Both the position numbers and the translations under genes were made by a program. 64,000 nt of DNA, taken from contig NZ_JBQDYF010000001.1 in NCBI RefSeq assembly GCF_052044135.1, positions 186,001 to 250,000 on the forward strand. The letters run 5' to 3'. This DNA comes from Salinisphaera sp052044135 (GTDB lineage Bacteria > Pseudomonadota > Gammaproteobacteria > Nevskiales > Salinisphaeraceae). Positions 25,831-36,396 of the stretch are shown here, one piece after another. Below the pieces are notes generated by a model, which was not told where the DNA came from, made no database searches, and saw only the letters and a program-made list of their open reading frames with translations. The first letter of the stretch is position 1. Each line of letters opens with the position of its first letter.

Positions 25831-26433
25831 ATGAAAAAGATTCTGGTGCTCTACTATTCCATGTACGGCCATATCGAAACGCTGGCGCAGGCGGTGGTCG
25901 AGGGCGCGAAGTCCGTCGAGGGCGTGGAGGTCGCGCTCAAGCACGTGCCGGAAACCATGAGCCGCGAAGCGCTCGATGCCATCGGTGCCAAGGGCGCGCT
26001 GGCGGGCGAGGAGGCTGCGCCTGATGAGCTGGCCGATTACGACGCCATCGTGTTCGGCACACCGACCCGCTTCGGCAACATGGCCGGCCAGATGCGCACC
26101 TTCCTCGATCAGACCGGCGGTCTCTGGGCCAACGGCAAGCTGGTCAACAAGATCGGCAGCGTATTCACTTCGAGCGCCACCGGCGCCGGCAACGAGACGA
26201 CGATCACGTCGTTCTGGAACACGCTGGCGCATCACGGCATGCTGATCGCGCCCCTTGATTACGCGGGCGCCCAGGAACTGTTCGATATTTCCGAGCTGCG
26301 CGGCGGCTCGCCCTACGGCGCATCGACCTATGCCGGCGGCGACGGCTCGCGTCAGCCCTCCGGCAATGAATTGTCCATCGCCCGCTATCAGGGCGAAAAG
26401 GTCGCCCGGCTGGCCACGCAATTCTCGGGCTGA
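25831..26433 (+). CDS. wrbA: NAD(P)H:quinone oxidoreductase WrbA
   Basis: A 200-residue flavodoxin-like FMN enzyme that reduces quinones by two electrons and so limits redox cycling. FMN-binding motifs are YYSMYGHIE near the N-terminus, GTPTRFGNM, and the WrbA signature GSPYGASTYAGGDGSRQPS near the C-terminus. The ATG at 25831 follows GAGGAG at good spacing; an upstream ATG at 25792 lacks one. It is followed after 86 bases by a nitroreductase gene on the same strand. Confidence 0.95.
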   Translation: MKKILVLYYSMYGHIETLAQAVVEGAKSVEGVEVALKHVPETMSREALDAIGAKGALAGEEAAPDELADYDAIVFGTPTRFGNMAGQMRTFLDQTGGLWANGKLVNKIGSVFTSSATGAGNETTITSFWNTLAHHGMLIAPLDYAGAQELFDISELRGGSPYGASTYAGGDGSRQPSGNELSIARYQGEKVARLATQFSG

Positions 26434-26519
26434 CCGACACGCTCGGCCCTATGCGAAGATGATCACGTCAGCGGCTGGCCGACGGGCCGGCCGCGCCGAG
26501 CCGCAACCGGAGAGTGGGC

Positions 26520-27116
26520 ATGAAAAAGACCGCTGACGTCGATCATCCGATCAGGAATCTGCTGGCCGTGCGCTGGAGCCCTTATGTGTTCAGCGAACAA
26601 CCCGTGCCGGCGGCGCACCTGCGTTCGTTGTTCGAGGCCGCGCGCTGGGCGCCCTCAAGTTACAACGAACAGCCGTGGCGGTTCATCGTCGGCCGGCGCG
26701 AGCAGGGCGATGCGCACGACCGCATCCTGCAGTGTCTGGCGGAGCCGAATCGGAAATGGGCGTACCGGGCGCCGGTGCTCGTGCTCGGCACGGTCGTTCG
26801 GGAATTCGTGGGTAACGGCAATCCGAACAAGGCTGCCGAGCACGATCTCGGTCTGGCGGTCGGTAGTCTGCTGGTCGAGGCCACGGCGCGTGGCCTGCAC
26901 GTCCACCAGATGATCGGACTGGACCCGGAAGCCGCGCGCAGTGCGTTCTCGATTCCGATGAACGCCGAGGCCCTGACTGCGATAGCGATCGGCTACGCCG
27001 ACAAGACGGGCGGGGACGACGCCGCGCTGGCCGAACGCGATGCCACGCCGCGCGAGCGGCGCCCGATCTCGGCATTCGTCTTTGGCGATCGGTTCGGCGA
27101 AAGCGCCGGGCTTTAA
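26520..27116 (+). CDS. Nitroreductase family protein
   Basis: A 198-residue FMN-dependent nitroreductase-family protein. The N-terminal RWSPYVFSEQPVP and EAARWAPSSYNEQPWRFI segments make the FMN phosphate site, and the C-terminal ALTAIAIGYAD is typical. Members reduce nitro groups, quinones or related electrophiles; the true substrate is unknown. The ATG at 26520 has GGAGAG upstream. It lies downstream of wrbA, so the pair may form an electrophile-defence unit. Confidence 0.88.
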   Translation: MKKTADVDHPIRNLLAVRWSPYVFSEQPVPAAHLRSLFEAARWAPSSYNEQPWRFIVGRREQGDAHDRILQCLAEPNRKWAYRAPVLVLGTVVREFVGNGNPNKAAEHDLGLAVGSLLVEATARGLHVHQMIGLDPEAARSAFSIPMNAEALTAIAIGYADKTGGDDAALAERDATPRERRPISAFVFGDRFGESAGL

Positions 27117-27270
27117 GAGTTTGTCCCGGTAGCCCGCCTTGTTCTGCTGAAACAGGCGCCAATAACCGGCCGCCGTTTTACCTGGCCCCTTGGATCGGCG
27201 GTGCGCCTTGTTGGCCCCAGGCGATTGGGGCTGCAACCCGGTGTCGCCTGACACGGCGGCCGGCGACACG

Positions 27271-27300
27271 AAAAGAGGCCGACGGTTTCCCGGCGGCCTC
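27271..27300 (-). terminator. Terminator of the small heat-shock gene
   Basis: On the minus strand GAGGCCG...CGGCCTC with a GAAA-type loop is followed by TTTT. A second hairpin, GTGTCGCC (27241-27248) with GGCGACAC (27262-27269), lies just beyond it. Confidence 0.8.
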
Positions 27301-27327
27301 CTTGTGATGCACTTTGTTGGACGAGAA

Positions 27328-27807
27328 TCAGTCGTCGTTCTGATCAACGATGTTGATCGCGTGCGGCTTGGCCGCGGCGCCGCCGGCCACGCGGATTTCG
27401 AGCAGTCCGTTGCGCACGGTAGCGTTGATGTCGGACTCGTCCACCCCGTTGGGCAGGATCATCGCGCGCCGGAACTCGCCGTAGACGCGCTCGCGGGTGT
27501 AGTAGAGCACCTCGTCGTCGTTGAGTTCGCTATCACGCTGGCCCGAGATGGTCAGCACGTTGCTGGCGACGGTCACCGAGACATCCTCGCTCTTCACGCC
27601 GGCTACTTCGCAGCGCACGATCAGGTCGTTGCCGATGGCGAAGATGTCGGCCGGCGGCACGTAGGCGCCCGCATGGGTGCGACCGCTGCCGCTGACCTTG
27701 CCGCGCGTCATCCATTGTTCCTGTGCGCGGTTCATCTCGCTCATGACGTCGAGGAAGCCACGGAACGGGTTGTGACGGGATTTGGGGGGGTGGGGATTGT
27801 CAGCCAT
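27328..27807 (-). CDS. Small heat-shock protein (Hsp20/alpha-crystallin)
   Basis: An ATP-independent holdase chaperone of 159 residues. The alpha-crystallin domain spans about residues 47-140. It begins PPADIFAIGNDLIVRCEVAGV, contains ERVYGEFRRAMILP, and ends with the conserved A-x-x-x-NGLLEIRV block. The N-terminal arm is short and Arg/His-rich. It has its own terminator and lies after the BCCT transporter gene on the same strand. A stress promoter is likely but no clear sigma-32 site was found. Confidence 0.93.
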   Translation of the reverse strand: MADNPHPPKSRHNPFRGFLDVMSEMNRAQEQWMTRGKVSGSGRTHAGAYVPPADIFAIGNDLIVRCEVAGVKSEDVSVTVASNVLTISGQRDSELNDDEVLYYTRERVYGEFRRAMILPNGVDESDINATVRNGLLEIRVAGGAAAKPHAINIVDQNDD

Positions 27808-27833
27808 GGAAACCTCCGGAATGGGTTCGGGCG

Positions 27834-27859
27834 CCGGGCCCAGTCATCATCGGGCCCGG
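27834..27859 (-). terminator. Hairpin after the BCCT transporter gene
   Basis: CCGGGCCC (27834-27841) and GGGCCCGG (27852-27859) form a perfect 8-bp stem with a 10-base loop, between the BCCT stop and the Hsp20 start. There is no T-run, so it may be a weak or Rho-assisted stop. Confidence 0.5.
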
Positions 27860-27886
27860 CCGCTTGAAGGTGCAACCGCGGCGCGA

Positions 27887-29446
27887 TCAGGCGCGCTTCG
27901 GGTTGATGGCACGCGTCGGTATCGTCTCTTCGTTGAGTGCCTTGTACAACGCGAAACACATGATCACGAGAACCAGACAGAACGGCAGCCCCGAGGTTAC
28001 CGCCGCCATCTGCAAGGCCGACAGAGGATTGCCGCCGCCAACCGTTCCGGCGATCAGCAGCACGGCTGCGACCGCGCCTTCCATGATTGCCCAGAACAGG
28101 CGCTGCTGCCAGATCGGGTTCGGGTCACCGCCGTTGGTCAGGATATCGACCACGAGCGAGCCCGAATCCGACGAGGTCGCGAAGAACAGCGTGACCACGA
28201 CGATGGCCAGCGCCGAGGCGATGATCGCGATCCAGGCCGGAATCGGCAATTGGTTCATCAGCACGAAAATGGCGTTGGCGGAGTTGGCATGCATGAGAGC
28301 CGAGTCGCCGCCGTGCATGACGTAGTACAGCGCGCTGCGTCCGAAGATGACGAACCAGACCAGCGATGCACCGGTGGGGATCAACAGCGTGCCCAGAATG
28401 AACTGACGAATGGTGTAGCCGTAGGAAATACGGGCGATGAACATGCCCACGAACGGCGACCAGGAAATCCACCAGCCCCAGTAGAACAGCGTCCAGGCAT
28501 CCTGGAAGTTCTGGCCCTTCTTGTCGGTGAAGATATTAAGGCTGGTCTGTACCAGGTGCTGGAGATAGAAGCCGGTGTCGGTGGCGAGATAGCTCAGCAG
28601 GTACACCGTCGGCCCCACCGCGAATACGAACACCGCCAGCCCAATCGCCAGCCACATGTTGATGACCGACAGCCGCCGGATACCGGCGTCCACGCCGAGC
28701 ATGACGCTGGTGATGGCCACGATTTCGACCGCCAGGATGACCAGCAACTCGGTGGTCAGGCCGTCGGCGAAGCCGAATAGCTGGCCGAGGCCGGCCGAGA
28801 TCTGGCTTGCGCCGAGGCCAATCGAGGTTGCCAGCCCGAACAGGGTGCCGAAAACGGCGAGGATGTCGATCAAATGGCCGATGGGGCCGTAGATGCGATC
28901 ACCGATGAACGGATAGAACGCCGAAGCCGGCTTGAGCGGCAGGTCGCGGCGGTAGGCGAAATAGCCGAGCGACAGGCCAAGCACGATATAGATCGCCCAT
29001 GGGTGCAGGCCCCAGTGGAAGAAGGTGTAGTTCATCGCCGATTCGGCGGCCGCGGGTGTTTTGCCGTCGACCACGGGCGGATTCTTGTAGTGCAGCAGCG
29101 GCTCGGACACGCCGTAGTAGACCAGCCCGATACCCATGCCGGCGGTGAACATCATCGAGATCCACGACCAGGTATCGAAGTCGGGTGTGGAGTCGTCGGC
29201 GCCCAGGCGAAGGTTGCCAAAGCGGCTGACCGCGATGAACACCACGAACACCAGGAACAGCGTGGTGCTGAGAATATAGAACCAGCCGAAGTAGGTGACG
29301 ATGAAGTTCTGGATCGCGTTGGCGACGCCGGAAAACCCCTGGGGGAAAACGCTGGCCAGCGTCACCAGCACGAGCAGCAATCCGCCGGATATGAGGAATA
29401 CCGGCGGATTGGTATGGGTTTTCAGGTAGGTTTTGATCTGGGACAT
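27887..29446 (-). CDS. BCCT-family betaine/choline transporter
   Basis: A 519-residue secondary transporter with twelve predicted membrane helices and short tails. Diagnostic BCCT motifs are GMGIGLVYYGVSEPLLHY and WWISWSPFVGMF, with tryptophans and aromatic residues that line the quaternary-ammonium site. It probably imports glycine betaine or a related solute with Na+ or H+. GGAGC lies 9 bases before the ATG. It is divergent from a second BCCT gene over a 287-base control region. Fits an osmoprotection role with the betaine-synthesis genes ~17 kb away. Confidence 0.94.
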   Translation of the reverse strand: MSQIKTYLKTHTNPPVFLISGGLLLVLVTLASVFPQGFSGVANAIQNFIVTYFGWFYILSTTLFLVFVVFIAVSRFGNLRLGADDSTPDFDTWSWISMMFTAGMGIGLVYYGVSEPLLHYKNPPVVDGKTPAAAESAMNYTFFHWGLHPWAIYIVLGLSLGYFAYRRDLPLKPASAFYPFIGDRIYGPIGHLIDILAVFGTLFGLATSIGLGASQISAGLGQLFGFADGLTTELLVILAVEIVAITSVMLGVDAGIRRLSVINMWLAIGLAVFVFAVGPTVYLLSYLATDTGFYLQHLVQTSLNIFTDKKGQNFQDAWTLFYWGWWISWSPFVGMFIARISYGYTIRQFILGTLLIPTGASLVWFVIFGRSALYYVMHGGDSALMHANSANAIFVLMNQLPIPAWIAIIASALAIVVVTLFFATSSDSGSLVVDILTNGGDPNPIWQQRLFWAIMEGAVAAVLLIAGTVGGGNPLSALQMAAVTSGLPFCLVLVIMCFALYKALNEETIPTRAINPKRA

Positions 29447-29707
29447 GAACGGTATGCTCCCTGTTGGGTTCGTCTGCCGACGGCCAGCGCGCGGGTCATG
29501 GTGCGGCGCGCGGACGGCCGGGGACGTCGAAAAGCACGCGGGGGATTGTGGCTTGTGAACCGGGCGCGACGCGGGCTCGCGCTGCCATGACCGGGCCGGG
29601 TCGTGGCGCCCCCTTCGATGACCTGACGGCGATTTCAGCCCGCATTCAGACTACGCCATGCCGATGCCCCCGGCCAGTCACCGCGTGGACAGGCATGTTA
29701 AAACGAT

Positions 29708-29728
29708 GCGCGCAACATAATTGCGCGT
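29708..29728. promoter_or_regulatory. Inverted repeat before betT
   Basis: CGCGCAA (29709-29715), a CATAA spacer and TTGCGCG (29721-29727) make a 7-bp dyad that ends 6 bases before the chosen betT start. It could be an operator or a leader hairpin that affects ribosome access. Confidence 0.45.
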
Positions 29729-29733
29729 GCTGC

Positions 29734-31731
29734 ATGACAGATACTATACAGACTAAGGCAGGAATCAACCCGCCGGTCTTTTTTCCGTCCGTGGTGGTGG
29801 TCGGCCTGCTGGTGATCTTCGCCGCGGCTGTGCCCGAAACGGCCAACCGGTTCTTCGGTGCGGTCCAGAGCTGGCTGATCGGCAAGTTCGGCTGGCTGTA
29901 CCTGGCCTCGGTCGGCGTCTATCTGGTGTTCTGCATCGTGCTGGCGCTGTCACGCTACGGTTCCTTCAAGCTCGGGCCGGACCACAGCGAGCCGGATTTC
30001 TCGTATCTGTCGTGGTTCGCCATGCTGTTCTCGGCCGGCATGGGTATCGGGCTGATGTTCTATGGGGTGGCCGAGCCGGTGTTGCACTACGCCAATCCGC
30101 CGACCGGACCGGCCCATACGCCGGCCGCGGCCAAGGAGGCGATGCGCATCACCTTCTTCCACTGGGGGGTGCATGCCTGGGCGATCTATGCCGTGGTGGG
30201 CCTGGCGCTGGCTTATTTCGGTTTCCGGCGCGACTTGCCGCTGCGCATCAGTTCGGCGCTGTATCCGTTCATCGGCAAGCGCATCGCCGGTCCGATCGGC
30301 AACACGGTCGATGTGCTCGCCGTGTTCGGTACGTTGTTCGGCGTGGCGACCTCGCTGGGGCTCGGCGCGCAGCAGGTGGCCTCGGGCCTGAATTTCCTGT
30401 TCAGCGTGCCCGATTCGATGTTCACGCAGATCGTGCTGATCTGCATCATCACGGCCATGGCCACGACATCTGTCGTGTTCGGGCTGGATGCCGGCATCCG
30501 CCGCGTGTCCGAACTCAACCTGTGGCTGGCGGCGGCGTTGTTGCTGTTCGTGATCGTGCTGGGGCCGACGCTGTATATCTTCCAGTCGTTCACCCAGAAC
30601 GTCGGTAACTATGTGTCCTCGCTGGTCGACATGACGTTCAATTCGTACGTGTATACCGGTGGCAAGGACACCCGGAGCTTCATGAGCGGCTGGACGCTGT
30701 TCTACTGGTCGTGGTGGATCTCCTGGTCGCCGTTCGTGGGCATGTTCGTGGCGCGTGTGTCGCGTGGGCGGACCATCCGCGAATTCGTCGGCGGCGTGCT
30801 GCTGGTGCCGGTGGGCGCCACCTTCCTGTGGATGAGCGCCTTCGGGGATGGCGCCCTGCACATGGTCATGGCCCAGGGCGCGACCGACCTCATGAGTGCG
30901 GCCAATGCCAATGTCTCCACCGCGCTGTTTGTCTTTCTTCAGCACTTCCCGCTGACCATGGTGACGTCGGTGCTGGGCACGATCCTGGTGGTAACGTTCT
31001 TTGTGACGTCCTCGGACTCGGGCTCGATGGTGATCGACATTCTCACCGCCCGGGACGGCGAGGAGGCGCCGGTCTGGCAGCGCATCTTCTGGGCGGTCTC
31101 GGAGGGTCTGGTGGCCATCGTACTGCTGCTGGCCGGCGGTATCGGCGCGTTGCAGGCCGCCTCGCTGGCCTCGGCGCTGCCGTTCACCCTCATCATTCTC
31201 ATCATGGCGCTGGGGCTGTACAAGTCGCTGAAAGTCGAGGCGGTCAAGCAGGATTCGATGCGCCACATGATGAATACACCCTCCAACGTGGCCTCGGGCG
31301 CGGGTGGCAACTGGCAGCGCCGGCTCGAGACGCTGGTGTCTTCGCCGCAGCGCGGTCAGATCGAGACCTTCCTCAAGGACACGGTCAAGCCGGCGATGGA
31401 CGAGGTGGCCGAGAAGTTCCAAGAGTCGGGCATGAGTGCCGATGTCTCGATCGAGGACGATCGCTGTTACATCGACGTGGACCACGGGGCGGAGATCGAC
31501 TTCGTCTACGGCGTGCGCGCCCGCCGCTTCGCCGCGCCGTCGTTCGCCATGGGCGCGCTGCGTGCGCGCCGGGACGATACCCGCGATCGCAGCCATTATC
31601 GCGCGGAGGTCTATCTGCGCGAGGGGGGACAGCAATACAGCGTGGTCGGGTACACCCGGGCGCAGCTGATCGGCGACATCCTCGATCAGTACGAAAAGCA
31701 TCTGCATTTCCTGCATTTGATGCGCGATTAG
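29734..31731 (+). CDS. betT: BetT-type BCCT choline transporter with C-terminal domain
   Basis: A 665-residue transporter. The twelve-helix BCCT core (GMGIGLMFYGVAEPVLHY, WWISWSPFVGMF) is followed by a cytosolic C-terminal extension of ~130 residues ending YSVVGYTRAQLIGDILDQYEK. This extension is characteristic of BetT, where it is involved in osmotic activation. Choline is thus the likely substrate, but no betA/betB choline oxidation genes are present in the window. The ATG at 29734 begins a family-like N-terminus. An ATG at 29695 would put the CGCGCAA dyad inside the gene, and neither start has a strong ribosome site. Confidence 0.88.
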   Translation: MTDTIQTKAGINPPVFFPSVVVVGLLVIFAAAVPETANRFFGAVQSWLIGKFGWLYLASVGVYLVFCIVLALSRYGSFKLGPDHSEPDFSYLSWFAMLFSAGMGIGLMFYGVAEPVLHYANPPTGPAHTPAAAKEAMRITFFHWGVHAWAIYAVVGLALAYFGFRRDLPLRISSALYPFIGKRIAGPIGNTVDVLAVFGTLFGVATSLGLGAQQVASGLNFLFSVPDSMFTQIVLICIITAMATTSVVFGLDAGIRRVSELNLWLAAALLLFVIVLGPTLYIFQSFTQNVGNYVSSLVDMTFNSYVYTGGKDTRSFMSGWTLFYWSWWISWSPFVGMFVARVSRGRTIREFVGGVLLVPVGATFLWMSAFGDGALHMVMAQGATDLMSAANANVSTALFVFLQHFPLTMVTSVLGTILVVTFFVTSSDSGSMVIDILTARDGEEAPVWQRIFWAVSEGLVAIVLLLAGGIGALQAASLASALPFTLIILIMALGLYKSLKVEAVKQDSMRHMMNTPSNVASGAGGNWQRRLETLVSSPQRGQIETFLKDTVKPAMDEVAEKFQESGMSADVSIEDDRCYIDVDHGAEIDFVYGVRARRFAAPSFAMGALRARRDDTRDRSHYRAEVYLREGGQQYSVVGYTRAQLIGDILDQYEKHLHFLHLMRD

Positions 31732-31744
31732 TCGCATCCGGAAC

Positions 31745-31772
31745 CCGGCGCTCGCGGGCGCCGGTCCTTTCG
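31745..31772 (+). terminator. Terminator after betT
   Basis: CCGGCGC-TCGCGG-GCGCCGG, a 7-bp stem, is followed by TCCTTTCG 14 bases beyond the stop. Confidence 0.6.
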
Positions 31773-31827
31773 TCGTCGGTGACGACTCCCCGATCGGTTA
31801 TCCTTGACCCCGTTTTCGCCAGCCCGG

Positions 31828-32478
31828 ATGTTCATGCGCCCCAATCCGCTCGCCCTGACTGCCGTGCCGCCGATGATCAAATGGCTCCTGATCGCCAACG
31901 GCATCGGTTTTCTGCTGCGCATCTACGATCCGCAGTTGATGATCCTGCATTTTGCCTTGTGGCCGCTGGGAAACTTCCCGGTGGCCGCGACCGGCATCAG
32001 CGTCGGTTTCAAGCCCTGGCAGCTGGTCAGCTACGCCTTTCTGCACGCGAACTTCTTCCATCTGTTCTTCAACATGTTCGGCCTGTGGATGTTCGGCCGC
32101 GTGCTGGAGCAGATATGGGGACAGGCGCGATTCCTGCTGTTCTACACCGTATGCGTGATCGGGGCCGGGCTGACGCAGCTGGTGGTGGTGTCATTCATCC
32201 AGTCCGGACCGGTCGCGCCGACACTGGGTGCCTCGGGCGGCGTGTTCGGCATTCTGCTGGCCTTCGGCATGATGTTTCCCAACGTGCGCGTCATGCTGCT
32301 GATTCCGCCCATCCCGATGCCGGCGAAATATTTCGTGTTGGGGTACGGCGCACTGGAACTGTTTTTCGGCGTCACGGGCACCGAGGCCGGCGTGGCGCAT
32401 TTCGCGCATCTCGGTGGCATGGCGTTCGGCTTCATTCTGCTGATGATCTGGCGGCGCCAGGGGCGCCTCGGCGGGTGA
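31828..32478 (+). CDS. Rhomboid family intramembrane serine protease
   Basis: An integral membrane protease of about 216 residues with six predicted helices. The catalytic serine lies in GASGGVFG and the catalytic histidine in AHFAHLGGMAFG. The family HANFFHLFFNMFGLWMFG block and the Trp/Arg motif before it are present. It would cleave transmembrane substrates. No partner is evident. The ATG at 31828 is preferred over an in-frame TTG at 31804; a further ATG at 31834 is possible. It follows the betT terminator. Confidence 0.9.
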   Translation: MFMRPNPLALTAVPPMIKWLLIANGIGFLLRIYDPQLMILHFALWPLGNFPVAATGISVGFKPWQLVSYAFLHANFFHLFFNMFGLWMFGRVLEQIWGQARFLLFYTVCVIGAGLTQLVVVSFIQSGPVAPTLGASGGVFGILLAFGMMFPNVRVMLLIPPIPMPAKYFVLGYGALELFFGVTGTEAGVAHFAHLGGMAFGFILLMIWRRQGRLGG

Positions 32479-32547
32479 GGGCATGACGTACCGCTTGCCC
32501 GCCGTGACCGTGCCGCCGCACCGCGCGGTTGTGCGCGTTGTCGCGCC

Positions 32548-32925
32548 ATGAACAGCGTCCTGCTTCACCGCATATTCGGGCTGGTGTTCTGCACCGTGGG
32601 TGCGATGACGGCCATCAGCGGGTTCATGTTCTGGTTCGACCCGCCGGACGTGCCACTCAACAATGTCTTCCTTGCGGCGATGGTCGGGGTGGGCGCGATT
32701 GCCTTCATCGGCGGCCTGGGGATTTTTCGACGCCTGGCGGCGGCGCGCTGGGCCATGATCGTGCTGGCGGCGCTGGTGCTTTGTGTGGACGTGATCGGCA
32801 TCGGTCACGCCATCTGGATCGCCAATATCGGCGCACTCGTTATCATGCTCACGGCGGTCATGCCGCTGGTGCTGGCCATCTCGGCGCTCTACGAACTCGG
32901 CCGTCCGGCGCGCGATACGCACTGA
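32548..32925 (+). CDS. Hypothetical four-helix membrane protein
   Basis: A protein of 125 residues with four well-spaced hydrophobic segments (about 7-30, 42-60, 68-88 and 92-112) and short charged ends. I do not recognise a family. It lies 69 bases after the rhomboid gene on the same strand and could be cotranscribed. It converges on ohr across a hairpin-rich gap of 153 bases. Confidence 0.6.
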   Translation: MNSVLLHRIFGLVFCTVGAMTAISGFMFWFDPPDVPLNNVFLAAMVGVGAIAFIGGLGIFRRLAAARWAMIVLAALVLCVDVIGIGHAIWIANIGALVIMLTAVMPLVLAISALYELGRPARDTH

Positions 32926-33031
32926 AGGCCGGGCCGCCGACCATAATGGCGAACACAGGGCCCCGGAACGCCGGCGTATCGCCCGGCGCCGACGCTTTTT
33001 CGCCCCATGCGGCTTTGCGGTCGTCCACCGT

Positions 33032-33065
33032 CGCCCGGCGGTTCATCGGTGCGCCCTGCCGGGCG
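33032..33065. terminator. Hairpin between convergent genes near ohr
   Basis: CGCCCGGC (33032-33039) pairs with GCCGGGCG (33058-33065) just past the ohr stop. The loop is long and there is no T-run, so this is a weak terminator call. Confidence 0.4.
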
Positions 33066-33078
33066 CGCATTTACGCTG

Positions 33079-33507
33079 CTAGACGCTGACGTTGAGCGTG
33101 ACCTCGATGTTGCCGCGGGTGGCGTTGGAATAGGGGCAGACCCGATGTGCCTTGGCCACCAGGTCGTCGGCCGTGTGTTGTTCCAGTCCGGGCAGCGAGA
33201 CATCGAGGGTTACCGCGATACCGAAGGCGTCGCCCGACGGGCCGATACCCACGTGTCCGGTGACCCTGTGGTCCTCGGGCAGCTTGATCTTCTGTTGGCC
33301 GGCGACGACCTTCATCGCGCCGATGAAGCACGCTGAATAACCTGCTGCGAACAGTTGCTCCGGATTGGTGCCGTCGCCGCCGGCGCCGCCGAGCTCCTTC
33401 GGCGTCGACAGTTTCACGTCCAGCACCGGGTCCGAACTCGCCGCGCGGCCGTCCCGGCCGCCGGTTGCGGTGGCTTCGGCCTCATAAAGAATCTTGTCGA
33501 CTGCCAT
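33079..33507 (-). CDS. ohr: Organic hydroperoxide resistance protein (Ohr)
   Basis: A thiol peroxidase of 142 residues that reduces organic and fatty-acid hydroperoxides. The peroxidatic cysteine is in YSACFIGAM and the resolving cysteine in HRVCPYSNATRGN, the Ohr rather than OsmC arrangement. The N-terminal LYEAEATATGGRDGRA also matches Ohr. No OhrR regulator gene is nearby, but a 12-base palindrome stands ~50 bases upstream of the start. It is transcribed alone, divergent from a lipoprotein gene. Confidence 0.94.
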   Translation of the reverse strand: MAVDKILYEAEATATGGRDGRAASSDPVLDVKLSTPKELGGAGGDGTNPEQLFAAGYSACFIGAMKVVAGQQKIKLPEDHRVTGHVGIGPSGDAFGIAVTLDVSLPGLEQHTADDLVAKAHRVCPYSNATRGNIEVTLNVSV

Positions 33508-33555
33508 GGGGGGCCTTGGGGCTAAAATGAAGCCGTGAGATTGTCACGACGTTAT

Positions 33556-33567
33556 GTTGCGCGCAAC
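33556..33567. promoter_or_regulatory. Palindromic operator candidate upstream of ohr
   Basis: GTTGCGCGCAAC is a perfect 12-base palindrome in the divergent ohr/lipoprotein gap. MarR-family OhrR repressors bind short palindromes in this position. Confidence 0.5.
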
Positions 33568-33658
33568 TAGAAGTGACCCATGAACATCCGGCGCGCCCTG
33601 TGGTCTTAAGCTAGAATCAACCGCGCGCCGCACCGAAATCCGCAGCCGGCACCACGAT

Positions 33659-34165
33659 ATGAGCATCATGAAGACGCGTTTCCTCTGGCTGACCGCTCTG
33701 GTCGCTCTGCTTGCCGGCTGTGCTTCCGGGCCGGTCTATCGGCCCGCGCCCGCGCCCGGCGATTTCGGTTACCGTGATACCAAGCTCACGGCCCAGCATT
33801 ATCGCGTCAGCTTTGCCGGTGATGACGGCACGGCCCGTGAAACAGTCGAGAACTTTGCCCTGTTCCGGGCCGCCGACCTGGCATTATCGCACGGCGATGA
33901 CCATTTCCGCGTGGTATCGCAACAGACATCGCCGATTACCGAGAACAATGATTTTGGCCCCACCGCCGCGGTGGGCTATGGCTGGGGCTATCCGTTCTGG
34001 GGCACCGGCATCGGTTACAGCACCGGCAGTGTGAGCCGCACACGCTATGAATGCGTGCTGCAGATCCAGATCGGCCCGAATGTGCCCGATCAGGGGCCCG
34101 ACGTCTACGACGCGCGACAGGTCAAGCAGAACCTCGCGCCCGAAGTGGCGGCCCGGCGGCGATAA
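33659..34165 (+). CDS. Lipoprotein, CC0125/CC1285-like
   Basis: A 168-residue precursor with a lipoprotein signal peptide; the lipobox LLAGC puts the acylated cysteine at residue 21. The mature part has YRDTKLTAQHYRVSFAGDDGTA and an ALFRAADLAL helix, then a Gly/Tyr-rich loop. This pattern resembles the CC0125/CC1285 lipoprotein family of unknown function. A second ATG at 33668 is an equally good start. It stands alone between ohr (divergent) and acs. Confidence 0.72.
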   Translation: MSIMKTRFLWLTALVALLAGCASGPVYRPAPAPGDFGYRDTKLTAQHYRVSFAGDDGTARETVENFALFRAADLALSHGDDHFRVVSQQTSPITENNDFGPTAAVGYGWGYPFWGTGIGYSTGSVSRTRYECVLQIQIGPNVPDQGPDVYDARQVKQNLAPEVAARRR

Positions 34166-34296
34166 GCGATCGCTGTATCGTCGTCCGGACGGGCCGCGCC
34201 GGACCGGCCGGTTGCCGTGCCTTGCGGCCATAAGGCTATCGTCTGATGCATGCCCCGCGGGGGATTCCGTATGCTGGCCTAAACATACCGACATGA

Positions 34297-36261
<1,965 letters not shown>

Positions 36262-36289
36262 CCTCCGGGGTCGGGTTAGGGGGCGGCCG

Positions 36290-36334
36290 GGCCGGCCGAG
36301 GCGCGTAGCGCCCGCCGGTGCCGGCCTTTTTTTT
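36290..36334 (+). terminator. Rho-independent terminator after acs
   Basis: GGCCGG (36290-36295) pairs with CCGGCC (36321-36326), with an inner GGCGC-GTA-GCGCC hairpin. Eight T follow at 36327-36334. Confidence 0.88.
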
Positions 36335-36396
36335 GCTAGCCTGATGCTGCAGTGCACCATCATGATGCCGGCCTCCGGCGTTCAAGGAATCCAAAC

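Noticed and set aside
24769..26421. A 550-codon minus-strand frame over the LysR and WrbA genes
   Set aside because: It overlaps both genes in a different frame, and its product is Arg/Ala/Gly-rich without motifs.
29950..31737. A 595-codon minus-strand frame antisense to betT
   Set aside because: Clearly a shadow of the BetT coding sequence; the product is His/Arg/Gln-rich with no domain.
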